Source of the DNA: Bactericera cockerelli
Lineage: Eukaryota > Arthropoda > Insecta > Hemiptera > Triozidae
Length of the DNA: 64,000 nt
Assembly: GCA_024516035.1 (NCBI GenBank)
Contig: CM044957.1
Coordinates: 1,446,613 to 1,510,612 of the forward strand
Direction: 5' to 3'
The notes below the pieces were generated by a model. That model ran no database searches. It was not told the DNA's origin and saw nothing but the letters and a program-made list of their open reading frames with translations. Shown here piece by piece: positions 40,925-52,684 of the stretch; position 1 is the stretch's first letter, and the number at the start of each line of letters is the position of its first letter. The translations under genes were made by a program, and so were the position numbers.

Positions 40925-42035
40925 TAAAACAGAAAACTCAAAATCATTAGGATTTGAAGTTTTCTGACTTGGCTAACTACTCGGATAAAATACTATGTTC
41001 CATAATAATATGATAAATAATAATAATAAAAAAATAATATGTTCCAAAATTAAGCGGACAGTGAATGTGAATTGTGCAAGAACTCAGAAATGTTTCTAAT
41101 TTAATTTGTGAAGGTAATATGACCATTTAGTTGAAAGCGACGCTAAACCCAAATTAATAGAAAAAAATTGTCAAGAAAAATTCAAAATGTAGTTTTTTAT
41201 ATGAGGAAAAAATCATCGATTAGATCGGAAAATCGTCACTGTGGTATGGAAGAGAGTGGAAATTATGAATATTTCCAAAACGACATTAGATATTACTTAT
41301 TAGTATGGTATTACACCCCTCATTACAGAGTAGGTAATAGAAAACAGCAAAGTTGATTTTAAAAATATTAATTAATCTGAGATGGGATTAAAAAAAAAAA
41401 AAAAAAAACAGAAATAGAACTTACGATATTAAAAAAATGTAACTCTAAGAAAGCAATCTGCTACGGACAAATATATTGATGCACAAAAAAAAAGAAGGGG
41501 TTTTAAGGCTAGTTCTGTAGTTCGGAGAGAGACAAAGACAATTTTCAATTCAAAATATCGAATTAAAAAGGGATTAATGTTGAGAAAAATTAATGAGGAA
41601 GAAATAATTATTGCCAGACAGCAAAGAGGAGACTTGAAGAGATAAAGACAAGATGACACAGATACAGGGCAACTGCATCTGCAGTTAATGTCATCATTGA
41701 AAGATTTCTGTTCTGTCAAATCAAAATATGCGCATTCAAAAAACTAATTTATTTTGTTCTTTTTTCTCAGTTTGTTTATTTTTTGTTTGTTGTTAGTTTT
41801 TTGTTGAATTGTTTGTTAAGTTTCAGTTTTTTGTTCCTCGAAGGAAAAAGACAACAGGAAAATCCTCCCTCAGACAATAGAGGATGTTCTCCGAAGCAAA
41901 TCTATTTTTGTATTGGAATATAATTAATAATTTAAACAGGGTGGTTTGTGCGTGATAGAAATATTTGAAAAAATTACTGATTCTCTAGAACAGAATAAAA
42001 TATAAAACCTACGATCAAGCTGAAATCCCAAGAGG
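40925..42035. other. ATP7 intron sequence, nothing recognised
   Basis: AT-rich. A 5S-SINE end scrap (ATATGACCATTTAGTTGAAAGCGACGCTAAACCC) is at 41120-41155. No coding support. Confidence 0.5.
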
Positions 42036-42040
42036 GTTAA

Positions 42041-42340
42041 CCCTTTCACTGTACATCTATGAATTAGTTGGGAAAAAATTATGAACGATGCTTTTTTGAG
42101 TTTGTTAGAGTCCATAGATGATGTTTCCAAAAAAAAAAAAAAATCTTCAAAACTGAAAAATCTTTTGTTTACAAACGCAGTTCAAACCCTAGACTACACA
42201 GTTTTTACTGAGAAAATCAAGAGGGAAGAGAACAAAAAAAAAACAACTCCAAAAAGTACAGAAACAAAATCATAGAATGCAGCACTGGTATTTTCAAAAT
42301 CAATTGATGTCCCTGAGCAAGGACAAATTCAGTGAAAGGG
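42041..42340. mobile_element. piggyBac-like MITE, 300 bp
   Basis: TTAA at 42037-42040 and 42341-42344 flank termini CCCTTTCACTG and CAGTGAAAGGG. The interior has only a Lys-rich chance frame. Terminal sequence and TTAA duplication fit the piggyBac superfamily. Confidence 0.85.
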
Positions 42341-42344
42341 TTAA

Positions 42345-42880
42345 TGATTGCATTAACAAATTAGAGATGAGATTTTTGCAACAGCTAGGTTAATTTACAG
42401 GTTAAAAATACAGCTAGGTTATAAACACATGGGTTGCATCCATTTATATAAAGTGGTAAGAAAATAATATCTAAAACAAGAAACAATATTTCGTACAAAA
42501 GGTATATACAAAATAGTTATTGGTACAGTCAGCACCTTACAAGTCAATTACAAAGAAATCTAACACGTGTTAAATGACGACATCTAGACACAGAACACAG
42601 ACACGCTAACAATTTAGTACAGTAGGTAACTACAAAATAGGTATTAGTACGATTTCTAACCAACTATGTAATTATCTACAAAATAGGTATTAGTACAATA
42701 AGTTCCTACAGAGAAAATATTACAATCTACCATCCGCCCGCTGCTCAGTTAATAATGGAGGAATTTAATCAAGAAATTAACGAACAACTTTACACATAAT
42801 CAAATGAGTCATGGATACTTGCGTGTAGTTTCTTTGTGTTATCATATCACAAATTTAGTGTGTAGCACAGCATCACGAGA
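42345..42880. other. ATP7 intron sequence with short repeats
   Basis: ACAAAATAGGTATTAGTAC and TACAGTAGGTAACTACAAAATA are repeated three to four times between 42480 and 42720. Unknown origin. Confidence 0.5.
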
Positions 42881-43070
42881 CACTTTCTAACATTATTTTA
42901 TACAGATAGCCTCGTGAGGACAATAGGGGTAGTTGTAGAGTGGGCAACGACCGGTGGCGGCATTACGAGATTGATATTGGAGCATTAGCATTAGTTCTCG
43001 CATTGTCGATGCTATCCGGTAAAAATTGTGACATGACACAAATAACTAGCTCTTTAACTAAGGTCAATGA
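42880..43070. repeat. Dispersed repeat, reverse copy of the 57420 family
   Basis: CCTCGTGAGGACAAT, GGCATTACGAGATTGATATTGG, GCATTAGCATTAG and AAATTGTGACATGACACAAA are the reverse complement of blocks at 57420-57610. Confidence 0.65.
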
Positions 43071-43172
43071 TTAAATGGCCAGTTAATTCCCGATTAAATC
43101 CCCCCATTAGGACAATGCAGGGGGCATGACAAGTATAGAACACACCAGGCACCACTTACACCACGCCGCCCA

Positions 43173-43245
43173 TCAGCACATCTCGTCTTTATCCACTAGC
43201 GTGGGACCAGACCTGAGGGAGTGCTGCGACACTAGCCGCCAGAAA
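43173..43245 (-). CDS. ATP7: Candidate alternative ATP7 terminal exon
   Basis: A clean acceptor (TTTCCTCTCAG) before 43245 would join in phase 2 to the exon ending at 43807. The frame then encodes FWRLVSQHSLRSGPTLVDKD EMC (23 residues) and stops at 43173. Only this phase is open for more than a few codons. The GC content is like that of the other exons. A GTAAGT follows 20 bp after the stop, so it might also be a poison exon. It would replace the usual WWLSRSKSD tail and remove the SPV end. No expression evidence is available from sequence alone. Confidence 0.4.
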
Positions 43246-43299
43246 CTGAGAGGAAACACATGTCCTTGTTACCAAAATATCTTTGTTAGAAGAACACAA

Positions 43300-43690
43300 T
43301 AATAATAATAATAATAATAATAGTAAATAGCGTACGGGTGGGCGATCTTATTCCCCAATTGGAAAAATCTGCAATCAGCCCTCACAGGTCGAAAGTCTCA
43401 TGCAGACGATTCCTGTGAGCACAGTTCACAATAATTATGCAAAAGTGGCCGCTTGGAACAATTCCGAGTTCCCAAAAATATGTTACCATCAGATTAATGA
43501 TAGGACCACCAAGGAGAATGGCTACGGGAGAGAATACGATGGACAATCAAGTCCACAAACCAGCATCCTCCCCACATTGTGAACAAAACAACACCAGGAG
43601 ACTTGATCATAGATCCACTCCTGGTGTAACACCCTCTAGGGGGTGCTCCGGTTCAGTATATCTGTACATCGTTTCGTGTAAAGATACACT
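43300..43690. repeat. Dispersed repeat with (AAT)n head, copy of 17170 family
   Basis: (AAT)8, then ACCACCAAGGAGAATGGC, GAGAGAATACGATGGAC, AACACCAGGAGACTTGATC and CTCCTGGTGTAACACC. Same order as the copy at 17170-17440. Confidence 0.65.
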
Positions 43691-43806
43691 GCCGTGCATG
43701 CTGGAACTTGGCCTGGCGCACTGCCATGCACTGATTCACCCTCTATACGCTAGGCCCATGGATAAGTTGGCAGGGCACTTACTTGGACATGTTGGGAGGG
43801 ACTTAC

Positions 43807-43977
43807 TTGGACATGTTGCTACTGGTGGAGAGGGAGGCGTGGAAGTCGGGCGCCTCAAAGTCGTCTATGCCCTTGTGCACCGACACCTCGTCCTCCCTGC
43901 CCAGAGCCGCCTTCCTGGCCTGCATGGCGGCGCGGTACTCAGGCGTGGACAGAGACCCTAGCGTCGGCTTCACGTAC
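43807..43977 (-). CDS. ATP7: ATP7 exon: C-terminal cytosolic segment
   Basis: Acceptor CCACAG before 43977, donor AA^GTAAGT after 43807; phases 2 in, 2 out. It encodes YVKPTLGSLSTPEYRAAMQA through VSVHKGIDDFEAPD to SSNMS. KPT(L/Y) after the last helix and VSVHxGIDD are landmarks of animal ATP7 tails. A second copy of ACATGTCC^AAGTAAGT lies 23 bp further into the intron. Confidence 0.92.
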
Positions 43978-44094
43978 CTGTGGGGGGAGTCATGGGTTCA
44001 GTACCAGTCAATGAAATCAATAAAGCAACCATGTGGGTTTTCAGTACCAGCTCTACTCTATTTCTAAAAAATCCCCCATATGGGCTTACGGCGC

Positions 44095-45290
44095 TGAACG
44101 TGTTAAAGGTCATTCTAGCTCAAGGTCGTTCAGATTCGAGATCATTTCAGTACAACGTTATTCCACCGCAAAATCGTTCGTTTTCAAAATTCAAGGTCAT
44201 TATATTTCCAGGTCGTTCAGTTTCGAGGTCATTCCATTTCAAGGTCGTTCTTTTCAAGAGAAATTTAGGCCATGCTCGTTCCGTTTCAAGGTCGTTCTTT
44301 TTCAAGGTCATTGTAGTTCAATTTCAAGGTCGTTATGAAGGTCCTTCTTTTTCAAGGTCACCGTGGTTCAAGGTCACTGTAGGTCTGTGATTATAGGTCA
44401 TTCCATTTCAAGGTCATAATAGGTCAAGGTCATTGTAGTTCAAGGTCATTTAAATTTAAAGTCATTGTAGTTCAAGGTCGTTTTTTTTTTCAAGGTCATA
44501 CCATTTCCAAGTCCATACATTTCAAGGTCGTTACGTTTCAAGGTTGTTCCTTTCATGGTTATTCAGTTTCAAAGTCATTCCGCTTCAAGGTCGTTCAATT
44601 TTTCAATTTCATGATCATTTTAGAGGTCATTCCATTTCAAGGTCATTACACTTCAAGGTCGTTCATTTTCAAGGTCATTCCATTTCAAGGTCATTATAGT
44701 TCAAAGTCGTTCATCTTCAAGGTCATTCCATTTCAAGGTCACTATAGGTCTGTGCTTCAAGCTCTTTCAAATGTAAGGTCATTGTAGTTCAAGGTCGTTC
44801 AGTTTCAAGGTCGTTCATATTTGAGGTCAACATTTCAAGGTCATTTTAGTTCTAGGTCACTACAGTTCAAGGTCGTTACATTTCAAGGCCATTGTAGTTC
44901 AAGGTCATTCCATTTCAAGGTCGTTCGGTTTCAATGTCATTTCATTTCAAAGTCGTTCCATATCAATGCCATTGTAGTTCAAGGATTTAAAGTTCATTCC
45001 ATTTGAAGGTCATTATAGTTCAAGGTCATTCATTTTCAAGGTCATTCCATTTCAATGCCATTATAGATCAAGGTCACTATTGGTCTGTGGTTCAAGCTCA
45101 TTTCCATTTAAGGTCATTGTAGTTCAAGGTCGTTCATATTTAAGGTCAACATTTCAAGGTCATTGTAGTTCTAGGTCACTGTAGTTCAATGTCGTTCTAT
45201 TTCAAGGACATTGTTGTCCAAGGTCATTCTATTTCAAAGTCGTTCCGTTTCAAAGTCGTTCCATTTCAACGCCATTCAATTACAAAAGAA
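44095..45290 (+). repeat. TTCAAGGTCATT-type minisatellite (AAGGTCA array)
   Basis: About 1.2 kb made of degenerate 11-13-bp units with the core TCAAGGTCATT or TCAAGGTCGTT, several dozen in the same orientation. The core TCAAGGTCA is identical to the extended half-site bound as monomer by FTZ-F1/SF-1 and ERR nuclear receptors. Whether it is bound is unknown. It sits in the ATP7 intron between the last-helix exon and the tail exon. Confidence 0.85.
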
Positions 45291-45438
45291 AATCTCTAAA
45301 AATTAAAAACCCCGCCTATGCTTATGCTTATTGCTTATATCATAGTCCATGAGTTAGTGGACCCACGCTTTAAATACTAGCATCTGTTCCCGGGACACCC
45401 TGTATGAAGGAAATCATTGGTGTTCTTAGGGTGCTTAC

Positions 45439-45509
45439 GTTTTCAGCAGGAGAGATGATCCGACTACTGTGACTGAGCTGAGCGCCATTGCTGCAGAGGC
45501 CATCCATGG
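45439..45509 (-). CDS. ATP7: ATP7 exon: last transmembrane helix
   Basis: Acceptor GTTTCAG before 45509, donor AC^GTAAGC after 45439; phase 0 in, 2 out. It encodes PWMASAAMALSSVTVVGSSL LLK. The M-x2-S/S-S pattern of the eighth helix (a copper-coordinating Met and Ser in P1B ATPases) is present. Confidence 0.93.
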
Positions 45510-45639
45510 CTGAAACAATGAATAAATAAATGTGAAATTAAGTTCTCAGGAGAACTTATAAATATACACTACTCTTGGTAAAAAAAAAAAAAAAAAAAAC
45601 ATCGATAATTTAAAGATAAAAACACTTGGCTTTTAAAAA

Positions 45640-45880
45640 AAAAGTAATTGTCCCCCGGAACTTCTTTCGCATTACTTCAGGACACTTTACCTTTACACCC
45701 ACTCAAAACAACCTCACCCAGCCTATGTGAGGCCGTAAAAAGTCTTAAAATCGTGGATTTCCATGACAAAAATGGACGTATTCCACACTCGAACGGTCAC
45801 AAATCTATGTTCTTACCACGCTGGATATTGCTTAACGTGTGTTGAAAGTGCCGTCGACTTAACGCCATCGAGGCTGGCAT
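45640..45880 (-). mobile_element. SINE scraps (tRNA-type tail and 5S-type body), antisense
   Basis: 45650-45690 matches the tail of the 40726 family in reverse. 45700-45880 has AACCTCACCCAGCC, CCACGCTGGATATTGCTTAA and CATCGAGGCTGGC from the antisense 5S family. Confidence 0.6.
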
Positions 45881-45883
45881 GAG

Positions 45884-45960
45884 GTTTACCTGCAGTGTGA
45901 ATCCAAACGGACTGAAGACCCCGGCAACTATGGGGATGCCTATTAGATTGTACATGCTGG
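45884..45960 (-). repeat. Partial duplicate of the NDLL exon with its donor
   Basis: This segment repeats 45961-46037 with about five differences. On the minus strand it reads [21 protein letters not shown] followed by GTAAAC, a second copy of the exon end and splice donor placed head to tail downstream of the real one. Confidence 0.9.
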
Positions 45961-45972
45961 CATGAGGTTTAC

Positions 45973-46122
45973 CTGCAGTGTGAATCCGAATGGACTGAAG
46001 ACCCCGGCAGCTATGGGGATACCTATCAGATTGTACATGCTGGCAAACAGGAAGTTCAGCCGGATCCTACGCACTGTCTTGCGTGATAAATCGAAGCAGC
46101 CAATCACGTCCAAGAGATCATT
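45973..46122 (-). CDS. ATP7: ATP7 exon: seventh transmembrane helix (YN motif)
   Basis: Acceptor TTTGCAG before 46122, donor CAG^GTAAAC after 45973; 50 codons in phase 0. It encodes [20 protein letters not shown], then [20 protein letters not shown] and [10 protein letters not shown]. The Tyr-Asn pair of helix 7 is a conserved copper-site motif. An alternative donor copy follows at 45895-45900. Confidence 0.95.
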
Positions 46123-46554
46123 CTGCAAAGTCAAGGAACAAGTTCAAATTAAAAAGTGGTATGAATACGAATAATAATCTTTCGTGATTACAGTCTGGAC
46201 CGTGCTTCATACCTACAATCAACGGCGCCATGGGCTCTGAAACATTTATCTTCTAAAAAAAACTCCACACAGGCTCAGATTGTCTATTCCCCGTATTATT
46301 CACATACCCATATTAAATTCCCACTTGAGGGAATTTATTTGTTTATTTAGTTTGATGTAATTGTATACATACTTAGCGCGTAGAGTGGCTCAGGTACCAC
46401 GTAAAATAATACAGCCAGGTACTAGGGTCTGGGGTCTGAGTACCGGGCTCCGTTGTGGCCGCACAAGTAGAGACTATGATTCATTCCATATACTACTGTA
46501 TATCAAAAGAACAATACATCTATTTATTTATCCCTCCCCCACTCACCCCATGAC

Positions 46555-48214
<1,660 letters not shown>

Positions 48215-48215
<1 letters not shown>

Positions 48216-48335
48216 TTAATTCATCGGTCACCGAATAAAGTAGCGCACTAGGCTTAGACGCGCGGTGACCTGGGTTCGATCCCCGGCAGGGTACACATTT
48301 TTCTGCTCTGTATTCGGTTGGATGTTACGCGGTCC
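48215..48335 (+). mobile_element. tRNA-like SINE
   Basis: Head GGTCACCGAATAAAGTAGCGC, ACGCGCGGTGACCTGGGTTC and B-box GGGTTCGATCCCCGG, body TACACATTTTTCTGCTCTGTA. It ends 18 bp before the donor of the TGDN exon. Confidence 0.75.
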
Positions 48336-48353
48336 CACACCTCCCACAGTTAC

Positions 48354-48496
48354 CTGTCTAGCGATGGCGGCTCCTGTCTTCCTGTTGTCTCCCGTGAGCA
48401 GGATCACCTCCAGGCCTCTCTTCTTCAGAGTGTACACAGCCAGGTGAGCTTCAGGCTTCACCTTGTCAGCCACACTCATCATGCACACCAGCACAC
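48354..48496 (-). CDS. ATP7: ATP7 exon: TGDN motif
   Basis: Acceptor ACCCGCAG before 48496, donor CAG^GTAACT after 48354; phase 1 in, 0 out. It encodes [20 protein letters not shown], then [24 protein letters not shown] belongs to the P-domain and interacts with nucleotide. Confidence 0.95.
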
Positions 48497-48639
48497 CTGC
48501 GGGTGAGGGATTATCATGATAATAGTGATCATAATAATAGTTTTTGTGGTTGGATGGAAGAGCTCAAAAATTGAGAATCCTGCCACATTAAATAAATCAA
48601 AAAAATAATGTGTTACTCATATTTGATACTCGAAGAGCA

Positions 48640-48827
48640 CATACGCTACTCACAGAGCACAGTACTCAAATTCCATGGCACAGAGTACAGGACTCACCGT
48701 CTGTAGCACAGAGCACAGCTGCTACTCACAGAGCACAGCACTCACCGTCTATAGCACAGAGCACAGCTGCTACTCACAGAGCACAGCACTCACCGTCTAT
48801 AGCACAGAGCACAGCACTCACCGTCTA
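48640..48827 (-). repeat. GCACAGAGCACAG minisatellite, distal part
   Basis: Four to five units, some degenerate, of the exon-donor repeat described for 51209-51800. The mariner element at 48828 separates this part from the main array. Confidence 0.9.
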
Positions 48828-51208
48828 CAGGGTGGACCAAAAAAACGTTTACACCCGTTAATGGTAGATTACTGTCGACATTTCTAGGACGGATCTGCAA
48901 TCCGTTTTTTCGGATTCGCCTTTATAACTGCACAAAGTGATTTTTTGCAACTTTCTGAAAAAGTCCGACTTTGGCTTATTCTTCAGGTCAGAACTTTTTT
49001 CCTGTTTAAGATGAGTTGATTCTGAACATTTCTGCAGAAAGCCAACAAAATTTCGATGTTTCTAGCTACACTACTTTGTTTTTTACGGTTTGGTTTGGCA
49101 TCTTTTTTGACACCTGAATAGAAAAAAAATTCTCATGTAAATTTTTTACACTTTGAAACACTCAAGATTTGTCCGAGCAAATTTTGGCACAGACATGGGC
49201 AAGTTTGATAAAAGTTGGCGGCCAACCCAAGGATGCTAAAAAATAATTTTACGATTTTTTGTGACGTGATCTTCTGGGTAAACAAACCAGGTAAGTCTCA
49301 AAAAATGATGTTCAAAATCTTAAAAGTGTTGACCGTGTAGGGTCGTCTTGTACTCAAAGAGTAATTAGCTATTTATGTCTGATAATTATTTTCCTTGGAA
49401 TTAATTAAAGGCCAGTCAAATGAATGATTGTTTGTTTCTCGATGATAGTTTTCAAGCATATTTTTCTGCATTCTATGAAATATTAGCTTTAAACTTCTTG
49501 AGTTTTTTTAGTACAAGTTACATTATTATAATTCGGATGCTGAAATGGCAGATACGCATTTGGCATATGGAGTTGCCAACAGGAACATTTGGGATCACGT
49601 GAAAAACATAGTTTACGAAATCTGGTAGCAAGAATCCTGTTGGCATTCGATGACCTGACAGAAAAAACCTGGAATCTTCCGCAACATTCGACGGAACATG
49701 ATGAAGAGGTTCAACCTTTGCTTCCAGGAAGGTGGACGCCACTTCCAACAGTTCCTCTGAGGGAATTGAGAAGGGAGAGAGAGAGAGGCAAGAAGGTAGA
49801 GGGACAGTTCTGAGTTAGAACTAAGGTACTAAAGTCACCATTGGTTTCAAAAATTTGTGTGAGGAGAATCCATAGTGTGTACTAAGGCTAAATAAAAAAT
49901 GGCAACAGTCTTTTTTATTTTGTAGTCATGAATTTTTTGCTGGCTCTGGCGTTCGGACCGGGTGGACTAGCTTACCACTGAGCTAATCGTGCGCGTCTAA
50001 TCGTTTCTCATTGAACATACTAACACAAAATGTTTTTTTAAATACCTTTTTGTTTATATCAAAATAGTATAAAACAATAAAGACTGCAAAAGTTTATTCA
50101 TTTTACAAAATATTATCTTGTTTTTTTCAAGACTTCTAATAAGAGTTGGCAATCGGTAAATATTTGTTATTTAATTAATATTGTTTATGATAGAAGAACC
50201 TACCTACATATTTACCTGGATTTATTTCATAAACTCTATTTTCGTTTGAAAAATTCGCTAGTTTTTTTTTCTCTCGTAGGGAAGCATAAGAAAAACCATC
50301 CTTACATTATCAAGGCAATCTCTCAGGGGCTTACATGAATAATAATTATGTGTATTGTGATACCAATAGTATAACTCAATTTACAGATGGTATTACCCCC
50401 AAAAAAACCATAAGTTGTTGGTGTTACAACAGGTCAGATACAGGTATGAATAAAATATTCCATCAGATTTTTTTTGATAATTAAAATAATATTGACCGTC
50501 GAGAATTGAACCTCGGTGATGCGACTAACACTCTTAGCACTACCACATCTAGCTAACACCACTGATAACCTGAGAAGCACGAAAATTATCATTTGAATTT
50601 TCCTAAACTGGCTGATGAAGGCATGTGAGACCGCGGTATTCAAAAAAAGCAATGTCAACAATTTTGTGTAAACAATACAAGACGCCCTTACACAGTCTAC
50701 AGCTAGAAAACTCTTAGGATTTTTGAAGAGTTTTTGGCAAACATCTAATAATTTTTCCCAGAAGATCACGTGCTAAAAAATCGTAAAATTATTTTTTAGC
50801 ATCCTCGGGGCGGCCGCCAACTTTTATCAAACTTGCCCATGTCTGTGCCAAAATTTGTTCGGACAAATGTCGAGTGTTTTATTTAGTAAAAAAGTTTTTT
50901 TGGGTGTTTTTTTTCTGTTCAGGTGTAAAAATATATGACAAACCAAATCGTAAAAAACAAAATAGTGTAGCTAGAAACATCGAAATTTTGTTGGCTGTCT
51001 GCAGAAATGTTCAGAATCAACTCATCTTAAACAGGAAAAAAGTTCTGACCTGAAGAATAAGCCAAAGTCGGACTTTTTCAGAAAGTTGCAAAAAATCACT
51101 TTGTGCAGTTATAAAGGCGAATCCGAAAAAACGGATTGCAGATCCGTCCTGGAAATGTCGTCAGTAATCTACCATTAACGGGTGTAAACGTTTTTTTGGT
51201 CCACCCTG
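48828..51208. mobile_element. Tc1/mariner element (2.4 kb) inserted in the minisatellite
   Basis: It starts CAGGGTGGACCAAAAAAACG and ends with the complement; the inverted repeats are about 430 bp long. TA is duplicated (48826-48827, 51209-51210). Removing the element restores the repeat word CCGTCTATAGCAC, so the insertion fell in a TA of one unit. The middle has a damaged transposase relic on the plus strand. A solo end of the family is at 37118-37528. Confidence 0.93.
49535..49760 (+). pseudogene. Mariner transposase C-terminal relic
   Basis: In shifting frames it reads VKNIVYEIW, NLVARILLAFDDLTEK, PGIFRNIRRNMMKRFNLCFQ and EGGRHFQQFL. That is the typical C-terminus of mariner-type transposases (V..TPGIF..VR..M.RR...C....GGHFE.LL). 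Stops and a frameshift break it. Confidence 0.75.
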
Positions 51209-51800
51209 TATAGCACAGAGCACAGCTGCTACTCACAGAGCACAGCACTCACCGTCTATAGCACAGAGCACAGCACTCACCGTCTATAGCACAGAGCACA
51301 GCTGCTACTCACAGAGCACAGCACTCACCGTCTGTAGCACAGAGCACAGCTGCTACTCACAGAGCAAAGGACTCACCGTCTATAGCACAGAGCACAGCTG
51401 CTACTCACAGAGCACAGGACTCACCGTCTATAGCACAGAGCACAGCTGCTACTCACAGAGCACAGCACTCACCGTCTATAGCACAGAGCACAGCTGCTAC
51501 TCACAGAGCACAGCACTCACCGTCTATAGCACAGAGCACAGCTGCTACTCACAGAGCACAGCACTCACCGTCTGTAGCACAGAGCACAGCACTCACCGTC
51601 TATAGCACAGAGCACAGCTGCTACTCACAGAGCACAGCACTCACCGTCTATAGCACAGAGCACAGCACTCACCGTCTATAGCACAGAGCACAGCTGCTAC
51701 TCACAGAGCACAGCACTCACCGTCTATAGCACAGAGCACAGCTGCTACTCACAGAGCACAGCACTCACCGTCTATAGCACAGAGCACAGCTGCTACTCAC
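51209..51800 (-). repeat. Minisatellite built from an ATP7 exon-donor junction, main array
   Basis: About 13 units of 48 bp, or 24-27 bp for short ones. On the minus strand each unit holds GCTCTGTGCTATAGACG^GTGAGT, the end and donor of the neighbouring exon (real junction at 51801), followed by GCTGTGCTCTGTGAGTAGCA. The units differ from each other by few bases (CTATAG or CTACAG), so the array is young. Confidence 0.95.
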
Positions 51801-51921
51801 CGTCTATAGCACAGAGCACAGCTGTGTGGCCCAGCTCCTCCTCGTCCGTCATCCTCGCATCCACCTCCCCCTTCACCTCCAGTCCATTGCGTCTCATCCA
51901 CTCCCTGTTCCCTATGATCAC
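51801..51921 (-). CDS. ATP7: ATP7 exon: nucleotide-binding domain, second part
   Basis: Acceptor CGCCAG before 51921, donor ACG^GTGAGT after 51801; phase 0 in, 1 out. It encodes [20 protein letters not shown], then [19 protein letters not shown] and the G-x-TAV segment are standard ATP7 N-domain marks. The last 20 or so bases are amplified in the adjacent minisatellite. Confidence 0.95.
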
Positions 51922-52009
51922 CTGGCGGGAGAATTAATGTCAATTCTTATTCGTGCTTTATTAACTGCATATTACTTCATTTTTTTAGTTAGTTAGTTAT
52001 CATATTTGT

Positions 52010-52110
52010 GTTAATCGTGATGTCACAACCTTACCAAATATTTACTTAACCTGGAACTTGAACCACCGACCTTCGATTACAAGTCCGCCGCTTTATCGAT
52101 CAAGGTTTTT
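52010..52110 (-). mobile_element. tRNA-like SINE scrap, antisense
   Basis: ACTTGAACCACCGACCTTCG and ATTACAAGTCCGCCGCTTTATCGATC; same family as 62760-62900. Confidence 0.6.
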
Positions 52111-52309
52111 CATTATTTTACGAAGAATTTTTCCAATTTACAATTATTACATATTATAAAAGGGGAGGAAAAAAAAAAACATAAAAATATATAAAAATCT
52201 TATTCAATAACATTCATTGAAAGCGTCAGTCACATCATTTTTTCTGAAGAAGAAAATTCGAACACCCGGTCGTGTAAGTGTGAAGGGTTGGGTGGAAGAG
52301 ATTGCTTTG

Positions 52310-52410
52310 GGTAATAACCACGGCTGGGTTTCGAATCCACGACTTCTGCATCACCAGACTGACGCCTTGACCATTGACCATCGGAACAGTGTCAACTGTG
52401 TTGATTTATA
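52310..52410 (-). mobile_element. tRNA-like SINE scrap, antisense
   Basis: GGCTGGGTTTCGAATCCACG and TCACCAGACTGACGCC resemble the reversed head of the GTTCGAAACCCAGCC family. Confidence 0.5.
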
Positions 52411-52589
52411 TTATTTCGTGGCCATGTAACAGCATCTACTGTAGACGCTTGTGGTCTAAGTTGTAGCTTGCCAATCCCGTAATATGCCTCCCCGCTGATG
52501 GGCGAGAAGTGACACAATACTTCCCATTTAGGTGCTGGGTCAACACGAGCTCACCGGAAGGTATCCCTTATAAACAACTGCAACCAAAT

Positions 52590-52680
52590 TTAGAATACAT
52601 TTTTTTGTCAGGTCGGAGGATTGAACCCGGGACCTTCCGCATGGCAAGCGAGTTCTTAACCACGGAGCTGATCGTCTCCC
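52590..52680 (-). mobile_element. tRNA-like SINE head abutting an ATP7 donor
   Basis: On the minus strand: GATCAGCTCCGTGGTTAAGA (A-box side), GGTCCCGGGTTCAATCCTCC (B-box), then the body. It begins within about 10 bp of the donor at 52685, so the intron starts with a SINE. Confidence 0.7.
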
Positions 52681-52684
52681 TCAC

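Noticed and set aside
42081..42275. Lys-rich 64-codon frame as a small gene
   Set aside because: It lies completely inside a TTAA-flanked MITE and has no similarity to known proteins.
43400..43961. Plus-strand frames of up to 174 codons
   Set aside because: They overlap the dispersed repeat and the antisense of the ATP7 tail exon, and are a shadow of it.
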